Source of the DNA: Taeniopygia guttata
Taxonomy: Eukaryota > Chordata > Aves > Passeriformes > Estrildidae
Assembly (NCBI RefSeq): GCF_048771995.1
Contig: NC_133063.1
Location: 10,398,063-10,462,062, forward strand
DNA length: 64,000 nucleotides
Direction of reading: 5' to 3'
Below the pieces are notes generated by a model. That model saw only the letters and a list, made by a program, of their open reading frames with translations. It searched no databases and had not been told where the DNA came from. Numbering within the stretch: the first letter of the stretch is position 1; every line of letters starts with the position of its first letter. Shown here in pieces: positions 1-10,081 of this stretch. Both the position numbers and the translations under genes were made by a program.

Positions 1-918
1 TCTGTGCTTCCAGTGCCTGCAATGGTCCTTGCCTCCCCTTTCCTCACGTCTCCAGTTCATGTCCCCATCACTGCCCTTCCAAGCTCTTCTACCTGGCTAG
101 TCAGGCTCACCTGTCCATTCTGCCGCTCCTTATTCACTCCTGCCTCAGCTGCTCTAGCTGCTGCTGCCTTTCATTTAGATCTCCCAGCAGCTGGCGCACC
201 TTATCATCTAGAGCAGCCTTCTGGCTCTGGAGCTGCACAGAAACAAAGAGAAGACGGCTTTAAACGTCCCACACACCACTTGTGTGGCAACCAAGACTGA
301 TGTGCTCATGCTTTCCAAAAGCAGTTTCTTCTCATTCCTGTATTTACCAAGGGCCAGCTAAGAGACAATCCCAGACAGACAGACAGTGTCCAGAGAAGCT
401 GTGCCCATAAGGGGCCCAGAGGAGTCCAAACCAACACACAAACTCTCTTTTCACACTCTGTGCCTCTTGACTGTCTCTGCTTCTTTGCCCATCCAGGTTG
501 CATGATGGCAATTTACTGCTTCATCTCAAGCAGCCTTTTCTCCTCTCCCCTCTGTACCTCTGCCACCAAGTTGATCCATTGCTCCAGCTTCTCCTGTGCC
601 TTCAAACTCTGTTGTTCCAGCTTGCTTTCCTGATGAGTGGAAGAGACACGTCCAGATGAAGTCCCACCAATGCTCCCCAAAGGAAAAACAGAAGCTTCAT
701 CCCTCCAACAACCCCCGCACCTGAAGAGGGCACACTAGTGGCTTTGTGCCCTCCAGCACCTGGGAGGAGCTCCAGCACGGCTAAGGAAAGGAGAGGTCAC
801 CTTCCTTCCCTGCTCTGATGGCTGCCTGTTTCCTGGGCCCCCCCTCTTCAGGATTTCTGCCTGTTCTCAGAGGCTCTGTCCTCAGATTGCCCTGCCCTTT
901 GGTCAAGGAAAAGCTGCA

Positions 919-924
919 GATGGA
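919..924. repeat. 6-bp target-site duplication, left side of provirus 1
   Basis: GATGGA precedes the 5' LTR, and GATGAA (5775-5780) follows the 3' LTR with one mismatch. The unoccupied site in the third copy (about 52259-52264) reads GATGGA once, between the same flanks. A 6-bp duplication fits alpha- and betaretroviral integrases. Confidence 0.88.
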
Positions 925-1489
925 TGTTGCTATCGCGCTGGCATGGTAGTGTGGAGGAAGGGATTTAGAAAGGCCTTGGGAATTGGAAACTGAGGCAAAG
1001 ATACATTTAGGTATGAGGAAAAGATACATTTATGTATGCCCCATTGTTTCGGGAAAGTTTCGCTTCAGCATCTTTATGTAAACCCCCTTCTCCCCACCCC
1101 TGAGCAGTTCCCATTGGACCTGACCCCTGGGGTGGTTCTGATGAGCCCATGCTGAACACTGTCTCTATTGTTTAGACCTTATCTCTTCATTTTGCTGTAT
1201 AAAACTGTATCTGGGCAGTAGCCCAGGGTCTTTTGTCCCTGCAACCGTTCAGGCAATACAATCTTTCTGGACTGCATACAACTGACCTCTCTTCGTCTCT
1301 TTATCTCCACTCCTTGCGGCGACCGAGGCGCACCGCCGCTCGGACCGTGCTAACCCAGCCGCTGCTTGGTGAGCCCAGTGCAGCGGGACCGCGACAAACC
1401 CCGGTTTCCTGAGGGGACAGCTAGCCGGAGGGGTCCCGGGGGGCCGGGGAGGGACGGGGGACAGCCGCAAGTGACCCCCGAAAGCCGCA
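925..1489 (+). repeat. 5' LTR of provirus 1
   Basis: The LTR begins TGTTGC and ends GCCGCA. A TATAAAA box lies at 1198-1204. An AATACA sequence near 1255 could act as the polyadenylation signal, because no AATAAA is present. The downstream U5 part is very GC-rich. It pairs with the 565-bp LTR at 5210-5774. Confidence 0.93.
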
Positions 1490-1491
1490 AG

Positions 1492-1509
1492 TGGTGCCCA
1501 ACGTGCGGC
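1492..1509 (+). other. Primer binding site, tRNA-Lys type
   Basis: TGGTGCCCAACGTGCGGC starts two bases after the LTR. It matches the primer site complementary to tRNA-Lys(1,2) used by many betaretroviruses, apart from two substitutions. The assignment is from memory of the consensus. Confidence 0.75.
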
Positions 1510-1860
1510 ATTGCACCGGTTTGAGCGAACGCGCCGCGGCCGCCGCGGGCAGTTCACCGGTTGGGAGCTTTTCCGGACACTTTGCGATCTGTGTCACCGC
1601 GAGCGACAGAGCGGCGAGCGGTGTCAAAAAACCACCACGCAGGCTGTCACCTCCGCGGGGAGAAGCTCTCGGACCGTGCTGGTGGTGTGGGCACTCGCCC
1701 TTCCACACAGCCCGGCAGGACTGCCGCCGCGGGGACAGAGGCGCCGATTTCTGTCCGGCGCTGTGTCCGTGGATGCGGACGGGACCTTCCTAACACCCGG
1801 AAGACTGTTTGCGGAGTCGGGAACCGTTGCTGCAGTGTGTTTTCTGAAGAACGGCGGTGG

Positions 1861-1866
1861 GTAAGT
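1861..1866 (+). other. Candidate retroviral splice donor
   Basis: GTAAGT follows a GGTGG context in the leader between the primer site and gag. With a pyrimidine-rich acceptor ending at 3774, just before env, it would give a spliced env message. The pairing is inferred. Confidence 0.6.
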
Positions 1867-2030
1867 CTCGGTACTGGCGGCGAGGGTCCGGCCAGGAGAC
1901 TGGAGTCAGGCTCCCGTGTGCCCAAGGGGGGACACACCAGCGCGCAGGCGTGTCGGGAGCTCCGCCGGGTCTTTAGAACTTTGGGGCTTTTGCTGCAGCA
2001 GCTGGGTGAGATTTTGCTGTGCTGCCAGCG

Positions 2031-3690
2031 ATGGGTGTTACGCTGACTACACAGCAGAAAGAGATTTATAAACAAGTTCAAGAACCCCTGCAGAGAGCAG
2101 GTGCAAAACTTCCTGAGAGCCTGGTGAAAGAGTTTGTCAGATGGGTAACAGTAAGTTTTTCGGAGGTAACAGAGCAAGAAGTGACAGAAAGACAGTTTTG
2201 GAAGCGTGTGGGTGCAGTGTTGAGTGAAAGGACAAAGGCAAGAGATCCCTCAGTGAAAGAAGGTTTTATGAGAATTTTTTTGTTCGTTTATGACTTTGTG
2301 AAAGAGAGTGCAGACATTCGGGACGCCCGGGGAACAGAAAAGCGTCACATCGCGTCCCCTGTAACCCCCCGCGTCCCCGGCTTTGAAAAAACTAACCGCG
2401 CAGATGTAGATTCAGTTCCTGACCCTTCTCCATCTCATGATTCCGCTCCCGCAGCTCAAAATCTATCCCCGTCCCCAGGATCCATGCTTTGCACCCCCCA
2501 CCTTCCTCGCGCAGCCACCACAAGATGGAGGCGGCCACACGACATTCCCTTCTCCATCCCAGAATTCCTTGCTCCCCGTGCCAGCCCAGAACACACCCCC
2601 AGCCCTCGTGTCCCTCCCTTTGCTCATCCCCAATCCCAGCCCCTCCTCCCTTGCGGCGATTCAGCCCACGGTCCAGCCCTCAGCTCCTCCCCTCGCAGCT
2701 CCATCACCACCCCCTGCCCCTGCCCTGCTCCACACGGCCCCTCCAGCTGCGGCCACTCCCACACAAGCCGCCCCCCCTCTCGCTCCTGCTTCCCTCAGCA
2801 CCGGCAGCGCCGGAGCTGCCAGCTCCGGGACTGTCGGCTCTGGGAAACAGAAACTGGCCAGAGACAGCGATCCTCCGTTCATGGCCCCAATGGTGTATAA
2901 TGCGAGAGGACAAAACCCTAGATGGGAGCCCCTTTCATACGACAGTATCAGGGAACTCTGCAAAACAAAACGTGAATTTGGAGAAAGGAGTGAATTTTTT
3001 AAGAGCATTTTAAAAGCTACTCTAGGTTCCAAAACTTTTGTCCCTGCTGATTTGAAACATCTTTTCAGCTGTTTGCTCCCTCAATCTGAATTTAGATTGT
3101 GGGAAAGAACTTGGAAAAGGCTTGCAGGAGACCTCCTTCCAGAGATTTTGCAGAGTCCAACCCATTCCACAGATATAGAGGATGAGAAAATCACCTTAGA
3201 ACATCTAGTGGGTGAGGGTGATTGGAGCCAAGCTGAGAAGCAAGCAGCAGGCATTCCCAGATCAGTGTTAGACCTGTCCAGGGATGCGGCAGAACGTGCA
3301 TTTTTTAACATGCCTTCTAAAGAACCTGTCATTTCTTACACCGCTTTAAAGCAGTCTGTTGCAGAGCCGTTCATGGATTTTGTGGATCGAGTGAGAGCTT
3401 CAGTCGAGAAAAGGGTGCAAAATCCAGAGCTCCAAGATCAGCTCACACTAGAAATTGCCACCACAAATGCAAATGAAGCCTGTCAACGAGTCATCCTGGC
3501 CCTTCCAGCATCGCCTCCACCCACACTCGATCAGCTCATTGAGGAGTGCACGAGAAAAGCTACACTAATGACAGAGGACTCAGTGATAAGTCCGCGGGAA
3601 AGGGTGGTTGCTTCAGCAGCAGCAACCCCGAGGACTCCAGGGTCTGCAGGGCCTCCTCCTTCACAAGGGGGGAAAGTGAGAGCAGGGGGA
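2031..3690 (+). pseudogene. gag: gag (matrix to capsid), frameshifted, copy 1
   Basis: The reading frame opens at 2031 with Met-Gly, the usual myristoylation start of retroviral matrix, followed by about 110 residues resembling the betaretroviral p10 matrix fold. A long proline-rich linker follows, and within it (about 2440-2600) the coding frame changes by one, so matrix and capsid lie in different frames. The same break is present in copy 2. The capsid part runs from about 2880 to 3580 and includes a major homology region (3352-3393). No CCHC zinc knuckle of nucleocapsid is found; the frame passes straight towards env. Structural gag function is therefore lost. The family call rests on gag architecture, not a search. 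Confidence 0.8.
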
Positions 3691-3754
3691 ATCTTTTTCC
3701 TTTATACTGGCAGAGCAAATTGTACCTTTTTCAGAGTTAGTTTACCTTGTTATA

Positions 3755-3774
3755 TGATTTTATCTTTCTTTCAG
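3755..3774 (+). other. Candidate env splice acceptor
   Basis: A run of pyrimidines (tttatctttctttcag) ends in CAG ten bases before the env start codon at 3784. Its position fits the usual subgenomic env acceptor. Confidence 0.6.
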
Positions 3775-3783
3775 ACTAGCAGA

Positions 3784-5193
3784 ATGTCAATTTCCACATT
3801 CCTGCTCATCGTTTGGTTCCAGAAAATGGCCATCTACCCGTCCACGGTGGATGCGTGGATTGTTCCACAGCCCAAGAAAAATGTGTGGGTCACACTCGCC
3901 CAAGCCTTGAAACAAGATCACATGTGTTTGTCTACTGCCTCAGCAGAAAATACGATGTCCACATGTTTAGTAGGGGTTCCAAGTAAGGGGGATGAGTTCC
4001 CAATCGGTCTGGTCCGCTCGCAAAAGCAGGTGAACGAAAATAAAATACCTGAGGCGGGAGCAGAGTTCTATAGGCACCGAGGGGCTGTAGAACAAGTTAA
4101 AATACCAGTGCAAAACCCCCTCATTTTGTGGCAAAAGTGGATCCTACACTTGCCCTCTGCTGAGGGAGAGCCCCAGGAATTAGAACTCCTGGGTTCCGCA
4201 AAAGCTGAATATTGCATTCAATTTGATTTTTCCCCAACCAGAGAAGTAAAACTATATGAGCAAGTCAAAGAGTACAAGGTAGATTTCAGGGCGGGTCAAT
4301 GGTGCACAGCTGTCTATAAGCTGAAATTTGCATCCACCACTGATTTCCGTCCCCGCAAGCTGGACAAGGGAGTGTTTCTTATCTGTGGGGACAGAGCATA
4401 CCCAGGAATCCCCTCTCGTCTTATCGGAGGTCCATGCACTTTCGGGCATCTGACCCTTGCTTCCCCCAACATGACCCAAATTCCAATCGGGCGAGCAAAA
4501 GGTGAGACGAAAATTACTAAGCGAAGTGCAAGTCAATTTGATGAACATTGTGATGCAGAAATTTACCATTGGGCAAAATCCAAAAGAGTTGCCGTCTCTG
4601 TGTTTTTACCATGGGTTGTGGCAGCAAAAGCATTGAGTGAATTAGGCAATCTGGAATGCTGGGTGACGAAGCAGGCAAATTTAACATCAGCAGCCCTGGG
4701 TGACCTCCTAGAAGACAAGGAAATAACCAGAAAGGCTACCCTCCAAAATCGGGCAGCTATTGATTTCCTGCTGTTGGCACATGGTCATGGATGTAAAGAG
4801 TTTGATGGGTTGTGTTGTTTTGATCTGTCATCTAAAGGCCAGAGTGTCCACTCGTCCATTCAGGAAATGAGAAGCCTCATTGGGAGTGTGAAGCAAGAAA
4901 ATGAGGATTGGTTTAAGGATCTGTTCAAAGACTGGGACCTTTCTGGGTGGGCAGTGTCTCTTTTAAAAGACATCTTTTACTTTCTAGCTGCACTGTTTTT
5001 AGTTTTGTTAGCATTTGGGATTCTTAAGCGAATAATCTCCAAGGTCATCACCTCGAAGCCTAAGGCTTCCGCACCTGTTCTCATCGCTGCTGCCGCCACA
5101 GAGGGCGATTGGTGGGAAGACGACAAGCAGAAAGACACCGCAGTTAGAGAGACGCAGTTTTACCTTCTCCCAAGGCACCGTTCATCTTATTAA
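3784..5193 (+). CDS. env: Retroviral envelope glycoprotein, alpharetrovirus-like, intact (copy 1)
   Basis: This 469-codon frame has no internal stop. It begins with a short hydrophobic N-terminus compatible with a signal peptide, followed by a surface-subunit region. Basic stretches that could be the surface/transmembrane cleavage site occur near 4510-4600. The transmembrane subunit has a hydrophobic fusion-peptide-like stretch, an immunosuppressive-like region, a CX6CC motif (Cys337, Cys344, Cys345; 4792-4818), a membrane-spanning segment (about 4975-5030) and a short cytoplasmic tail. CX6CC and the surrounding context are typical of avian alpharetroviral and gammaretroviral Env. The start was chosen just after the predicted splice acceptor. 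Only two differences from copy 2 were seen, both changing an amino acid. Confidence 0.85.
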   Translation: MSISTFLLIVWFQKMAIYPSTVDAWIVPQPKKNVWVTLAQALKQDHMCLSTASAENTMSTCLVGVPSKGDEFPIGLVRSQKQVNENKIPEAGAEFYRHRGAVEQVKIPVQNPLILWQKWILHLPSAEGEPQELELLGSAKAEYCIQFDFSPTREVKLYEQVKEYKVDFRAGQWCTAVYKLKFASTTDFRPRKLDKGVFLICGDRAYPGIPSRLIGGPCTFGHLTLASPNMTQIPIGRAKGETKITKRSASQFDEHCDAEIYHWAKSKRVAVSVFLPWVVAAKALSELGNLECWVTKQANLTSAALGDLLEDKEITRKATLQNRAAIDFLLLAHGHGCKEFDGLCCFDLSSKGQSVHSSIQEMRSLIGSVKQENEDWFKDLFKDWDLSGWAVSLLKDIFYFLAALFLVLLAFGILKRIISKVITSKPKASAPVLIAAAATEGDWWEDDKQKDTAVRETQFYLLPRHRSSY

Positions 5194-5209
5194 GTAAAGA
5201 AGAGGGAGA
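5192..5209 (+). other. Polypurine tract, provirus 1
   Basis: AAGTAAAGAAGAGGGAGA lies immediately upstream of the 3' LTR, where the plus-strand primer is expected. Confidence 0.85.
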
Positions 5210-5774
5210 TGTTGCTATCGCGCTGGCATGGTAGTGTGGAGGAAGGGATTTAGAAAGGCCTTGGGAATTGGAAACTGAGGCAAAGATACATTTAGGTATG
5301 AGGAAAAGATACATTTATGTATGCCCCATTGTTTCGGGAAAGTTTCGCTTCAGCATCTTTATGTAAACCCCCTTCTCCCCACCCCTGAGCAGTTCCCATT
5401 GGACCTGACCCCTGGGGTGGTTCTGATGAGCCCATGCTGAACACTGTCTCTACTGTTTAGACCTTATCTCTTCATTTTGCTGTATAAAACTGTATCTGGG
5501 CAGTAGCCCAGGGTCTTTTGTCCCTGCAACCGTTCAGGCAATACAATCTTTCTGGACTGCATACAACTGACCTCTCTTCGTCTCTTTATCTCGACTCCTT
5601 GCGGCGACCGAGGCGCACCGCTGCTCGGACCGTGCTAACCCAGCCGCTGCCTGGTGAGCCCAGTGCAGCGGGACCGCGGCAAACCCCGGTTCCCTGAGGG
5701 GACAGCTAGCCGGAGGGGTCCCGGGGGGCCGGGGAGGGACGGGGGACAGCCGCAAGTGACCCCCGAAAGCCGCA
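5210..5774 (+). repeat. 3' LTR of provirus 1
   Basis: This 565-bp LTR is the partner of 925-1489. It shares marker bases with the 3' LTR of copy 2 (for example C within the CTACTG before the TATA box), where both 5' LTRs read CTATTG. The provirus was therefore duplicated as a whole. Confidence 0.93.
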
Positions 5775-7054
5775 GATGAACTGCAGGACGAGGACGACAC
5801 CAGCACCTCGATGACCCAGTCACAAGACAGGCCACCAGCTGAAGTACCAGCACCAGGAGGCCTGTTGCAACTGCTTCAGGCTCCAAGGGAAGACCTCTGT
5901 CCGCTGGGGAAGGACACAAAGCAAGGAACCCAGTTGCTGGGACTGCAGCTGGCAGCAAGGTCACCAGCAGTCTGCTGCATGGCACCAGGCTGTGGGGAAA
6001 ATGCTGCCCCTTCGCTGCCATGCTTTGGGTGGTGACCACCCAGCCTCCTGGGGAACTTGGCTTACGGCCATGCTGAACCTGTGGCTGCATATACTGTCCC
6101 AGCACTGTCCTCTGGGTCTTCACAGGCCTTCAAGTAGGAGCTCTTGAACCCCTCTGCTGCCTGGCCCAGCAATGTGTAGCCTACAGCAGATCCTTGAGAC
6201 CATGTCACATACTCAGGCTGCTCTTCTGCTAAGCCAGCCCGTCAAAGTCGCTGGAAAACTTCAGGGATGTTCTGTTTCTTACCAGGTTTTGCACAATCTT
6301 CCTTTTCTTCGCTTCCTCAGCAGCTTGCCAGAGTCTCAGAGCCTTGCTGCACTGCTCTTCTGCCCAGCGGAGCTGTTGAGCCATGTCTTCACATTGCTGC
6401 TTGCTGAAAGATCTTACAGCCAGCAGCTCACGATGAAGGCCCCTCACATCCTCTGCAAACGTGACACACAGGAACAGTCAGAGACTGCACAAGCAGAAGA
6501 AGTTCTGCCACTTCAAACACCCTCTCTAGTGAGGAGTGGCCCTTTCTCTCAGATGCAGCCAACTCCTTCCATCTGCAACAAGGGGACAGACAAACAAGCC
6601 TTTAAGCGCAACACAGTCGCCTTGCAAAACCAGCACTACATACCATGCCCCACATAAGGCATCTCAGGCCCTTCCAACAGCCCTCTGCTTCCACCTCAAG
6701 AGATGGCTGCAATTCCCTCCCTAGACCCGCATCTCTCTTTGTCATTCCTTCAGGTGAAAGAGTCGCCACTGAGGAAGTCAAACAAGCTTCCACAAGCCAC
6801 AGAACACTTCCAGAAAGCTCAGGTACTCTCAGCATAACAGCTTCCCTGCCTGCTAGGCCCAACACTTCTTTCTGATGCAGTGGGCACTGGACTTGCAAAA
6901 GCTTTTCTTTGGCTAAGACACGCTTGCTAAGTCTAAATGAGCAGTCCCACAATTGCTCCTGCTTTCACTAGCGAAACAAAGAATGAGCCTGCAAGTTACA
7001 GCTTGGGGAGGAGGTGGGTACGATTTTCCAGTTCAATAAGCAAAGGATCCCAAG

Positions 7055-7190
7055 ATGGTTTAGGCTGGCAGGGACCCCAGGAAGCCTCTAGCCCAGAGTT
7101 CACCTCCAAGCAATTGGGGTCAGCATCTGGCCAGGCTGCTCAAGTCTCTATCCACCTGGGCCTTCCAAATTTCAAGGGTGGAATCTGCAC
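7055..7190 (-). repeat. CR1 LINE 3'-region fragment, copy 1
   Basis: The plus strand reads as the reverse complement of the CR1 3' untranslated region (a wording of the type aggctggcagggacc...agcctctagccc). Equivalent copies occur at 15106-15241 and 55644-55779. This fragment ends at the break of the 8-kb unit. Confidence 0.55.
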
Positions 7191-7198
7191 ATGCTCTC

Positions 7199-7303
7199 AG
7201 AAAGGTGCCTGGCACAGATGCCCCAGAGAGAGCATTTCAAAGGCAAGCACTTAGGAACAGCACTGGACATGGGCTGCAAGCTGAGCTGTCAACTCTTCCA
7301 CCT
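7199..7303. other. Remnant of the intron beside the PAK linker exon, at the tandem junction
   Basis: The bases from 7199 to about 7250 are a diverged version of 40045-40095, the intron directly upstream of the PAK linker exon in gene PAK-A. They join coiled-coil gene sequence at 7304. The third copy has the same order (50605) with about 80 bp fewer, so the PAK/coiled-coil arrangement is older than the duplications. Confidence 0.55.
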
Positions 7304-8975
7304 CCAGTCCAAGCCAAACAAGCAGTCTGAGACTACAGCTTGTCACAGTCAGCCATAGTGGAGACTGCGAAAGGGAAAGAACAACTTTACACTTCACTCC
7401 CTTCTGAGGACTGCATTCACCATGGACAGGGACAACTTGCCCAGAATCTGCGTGGGTCACCACGCTCGCCTGAACAGACCCCTCCAAAAACAAAGCCAGC
7501 ACTAAGAGGCCAGCAGAAATATATTCCCAGGATTGCTGGCCCACCGGCCAAAGCACTAGCCCTGCTGCCCAGGGCAGCAGCTGAGATTCAGCAACCCACT
7601 AAGTGTCCTTCTGAGCAGCTGCCACGGAGAGCACAGAGCATGGTGGTCAGAGACATTGGTCCCATCCACCTGCTGCTCTGCAGGGGAAAGGCAACAAGGG
7701 CAGAGACCACTTGTTGCATGACTGCACTGCTTCCTCCTCCTTCATTCACCTGCTTTTGTCCAGCCAGCCTGTACTGCAGCAGGATCTTGTGCATCCTTTG
7801 CACTTCTTCTTTGTGCCTCTTCTCCATTGCCTCCATCTTCCTCTGAGCTTCCCGCAACTCTGCCTGCAGCTTGTCCTTGATATTCAGGAAGATAAGAGGA
7901 ATCTTACTGGCATCCGCAATCTCGTTCAGGTTTCCTCTTTTGCACTCTCAAAAGCACTTGTGTTCAGCCCCTTCCTTCTGCTTCTCTACCCAGCTCTAAC
8001 CCTGCCATCCTAGCTCTTCTTCCTGGTGCTCAGCGCTGCAGCCTGCCAGGCTCTGTGCTTCCAGTGCCTGCAATGGTCCTTGCCTCCCCTTTCCTCACGT
8101 CTCCAGTTCATGTCCCCATCACTGCCCTTCCAAGCTCTTCTACCTGGCTAGTCAGGCTCACCTGTCCATTCTGCCGCTCCTTATTCACTCCTGCCTCAGC
8201 TGCTCTAGCTGCTGCTGCCTTTCATTTAGATCTCCCAGCAGCTGGCGCACCTTATCATCTAGAGCAGCCTTCTGGCTCTGGAGCTGCACAGAAACAAAGA
8301 GAAGACGGCTTTAAACGTCCCACACACCACTTGTGTGGCAACCAAGACTGATGTGCTCATGCTTTCCAAAAGCAGTTTCTTCTCATTCCTGTATTTACCA
8401 AGGGCCAGCTAAGAGACAATCCCAGACAGACAGACAGTGTCCAGAGAAGCTGTGCCCATAAGGGGCCCAGAGGAGTCCAAACCAACACACAAACTCTCTT
8501 TTCACACTCTGTGCCTCTTGACTGTCTCTGCTTCTTTGCCCATCCAGGTTGCATGATGGCAATTTACTGCTTCATCTCAAGCAGCCTTTTCTCCTCTCCC
8601 CTCTGTACCTCTGCCACCAAGTTGATCCATTGCTCCAGCTTCTCCTGTGCCTTCAAACTCTGTTGTTCCAGCTTGCTTTCCTGATGCGTGGAAGAGACAC
8701 GTCCAGATGAAGTCCCACCAATGCTCCCCAAAGGAAAAACAGAAGCTTCATCCCTCCAACAACCCCCGCACCTGAAGAGGGCACACTAGTGGCTTTGTGC
8801 CCTCCAGCACCTGGGAGGAGCTCCAGCACGGGTAAGGAAAGGAGAGGTCACCTTCCTTCCCTGCTCTGATGGCTGCCTGTTTCCTGGGCCCCCCCTCTTC
8901 AGGATTTCTGCCTGTTCTCAGAGGCTCTGTCCTCAGATTGCCCTGCCCTTTGGTCAAGGAAAAGCTGCAGATGGA

Positions 8976-9540
8976 TGTTGCTATCGCGCTGGCATGGTAG
9001 TGTGGAGGAAGGGATTTAGAAAGGCCTTGGGAATTGGAAACTGAGGCAAAGATACATTTAGGTATGAGGAAAAGATACATTTATGTATGCCCCATTATTT
9101 CGGGAAAGTTTCGCTTCAGCATCTTTATGTAAACCCCCTTCTCCCCACCCCTGAGCAGTTCCCATTGGACCTGACCCCTGGGGTGGTTCTGATGAGCCCA
9201 TGCTGAACACTGTCTCTATTGTTTAGACCTTATCTCTTCATTTTGCTGTATAAAACTGTATCTGGGCAGTAGCCCAGGGTCTTTTGTCCCTGCAACCGTT
9301 CAGGCAATACAATCTTTCTGGACTGCATACAACTGACCTCTCTTCGTCTCTTTATCTCCACTCCTTGCGGCGACCGAGGCGCACCGCCGCTCGGACCGTG
9401 CTAACCCAGCCGCTGCTTGGTGAGCCCAGTGCAGCGGGACCGCGACAAACCCTGGTTCCCTGAGGAGACAGCTAGCCGGAGGGGTCCCGGGGGGCCGGGG
9501 AGGGACGGGGGACAGCCGCAAGTGACCCCCGAAAGCCGCA
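8976..9540 (+). repeat. 5' LTR of provirus 2
   Basis: This 565-bp LTR runs from TGTTGC to GCCGCA and shares its diagnostic bases with the 5' LTR of copy 1. Confidence 0.92.
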
Positions 9541-10081
9541 AGTGGTGCCCAACGTGCGGCATTGCACCGGTTTGAGCGAACGCGCCGCGGCCGCCGCGGG
9601 CAGTTCACCGGTTGGGAGCTTTTCCGGACACTTTGCGATCTGTGTCACCGCGAGCGACAGAGCGGCGAGCGGTGTCAAAAAACCACCACGCAGGCTGTCA
9701 CCTCCGCGGGGAGAAGCTCTCGGACCGTGCTGGTGGTGTGGGCACTCGCCCTTCCACACAGCCCGGCAGGACTGCCGCCGCGGGGACAGAGGCGCCGATT
9801 TCTGTCCGGCGCTGTGTCCGTGGATGCGGACGGGACCTTCCTAACACCCGGAAGACTGTTTGCGGAGTCAGGAACCGTTGCTGCAGTGTGTTTTCTGAAG
9901 AACGGCGGTGGGTAAGTCTCGGTACTGGCGGCGAGGGTCCGGCCAGGAGACTGGAGTCAGGCTCCCGTGTGCCCAAGGGGGGACACGCCAGCGCGCAGGC
10001 GTGTCGGGAGCTTGGCCGGGTCTTTAGAACTTTGGGGCTTTTGCTGCAGCAGCTGGGTGAGATTTTGCTGTGCTGCCAGCG

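Larger units (their letters stand above)
2437..5193 (+). other. 918-codon open frame spanning capsid to Env, copy 1
   Basis: One uninterrupted frame starts in the proline-rich gag linker, covers the whole capsid, crosses the internal deletion junction (about 3640-3780) and continues in frame through Env to the stop at 5191-5193. Removal of pol happened to leave the two genes in phase. An unspliced message could in principle give a capsid-Env fusion, whereas a spliced message would give Env alone. In copy 2 the frame is cut by a TGA at 11439-11441. Whether a fusion protein is ever made cannot be judged from sequence. Confidence 0.85.
925..5774 (+). mobile_element. Endogenous retrovirus, copy 1 (LTR-gag-env-LTR, pro/pol deleted)
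   Basis: This 4850-bp provirus has two 565-bp LTRs (925-1489 and 5210-5774), a lysine-tRNA-type primer binding site, a leader with a splice donor, a broken gag, an intact env and a polypurine tract directly before the 3' LTR. No protease, reverse transcriptase, RNase H or integrase sequence is present, because the gag capsid region runs almost directly into env. The primer site and matrix look betaretroviral, while the Env transmembrane subunit looks alpharetroviral, so it is a mosaic class II element. The two LTRs differ at about six positions by eye. It lies antisense in an intron of the coiled-coil gene and would need enzymes from another element to move. Confidence 0.93.
1..6572 (-). pseudogene. 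CEP250/rootletin-like coiled-coil gene, decayed copy 1 (provirus-bearing)
   Basis: This copy holds remnants of the coiled-coil exons that are intact at 51051-55163. Recognisable exons on the minus strand are the 5' part of the exon ending at 6572, the exon at 6283-6452 (56 residues of heptad-rich coil), the exon at 558-629 and the exon at 111-232. The last is 122 nt instead of 123: one base is missing near 147 relative to the third copy, which shifts the frame. About 2.1 kb that holds two and a half exons in the third copy is absent near 6500. A provirus (925-5774) lies antisense in the intron between the 6283 and 558 exons. The next downstream exon would lie left of the window. The deletion and frameshift make a functional product unlikely. 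Assignment to the CEP250/rootletin family is inferred from the intact copy. Confidence 0.7.
1..7195. repeat. 8.05-kb tandem unit, first copy
   Basis: Position x here matches x+8051 almost base for base up to about 7195, with only scattered substitutions. The two units share the provirus, the one-base deletion in the coiled-coil exon and the 2.1-kb exon deletion, so they arose by a recent tandem duplication after those events. The unit breaks off inside a CR1-derived stretch. It is followed by about 105 bp (7199-7303) related to the intron beside the PAK linker exon. Confidence 0.93.

Noticed and set aside
1491..2046. Several overlapping plus-strand open frames in the proviral leader
   Set aside because: They lie between the primer site and gag in GC-rich untranslated leader, share no domain, and exist because stops are rare in GC-rich DNA.
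2489..3013. Third open frame in the gag linker
   Set aside because: His/Ser/Pro-rich low-complexity translation of the proline-rich linker in the wrong frame.
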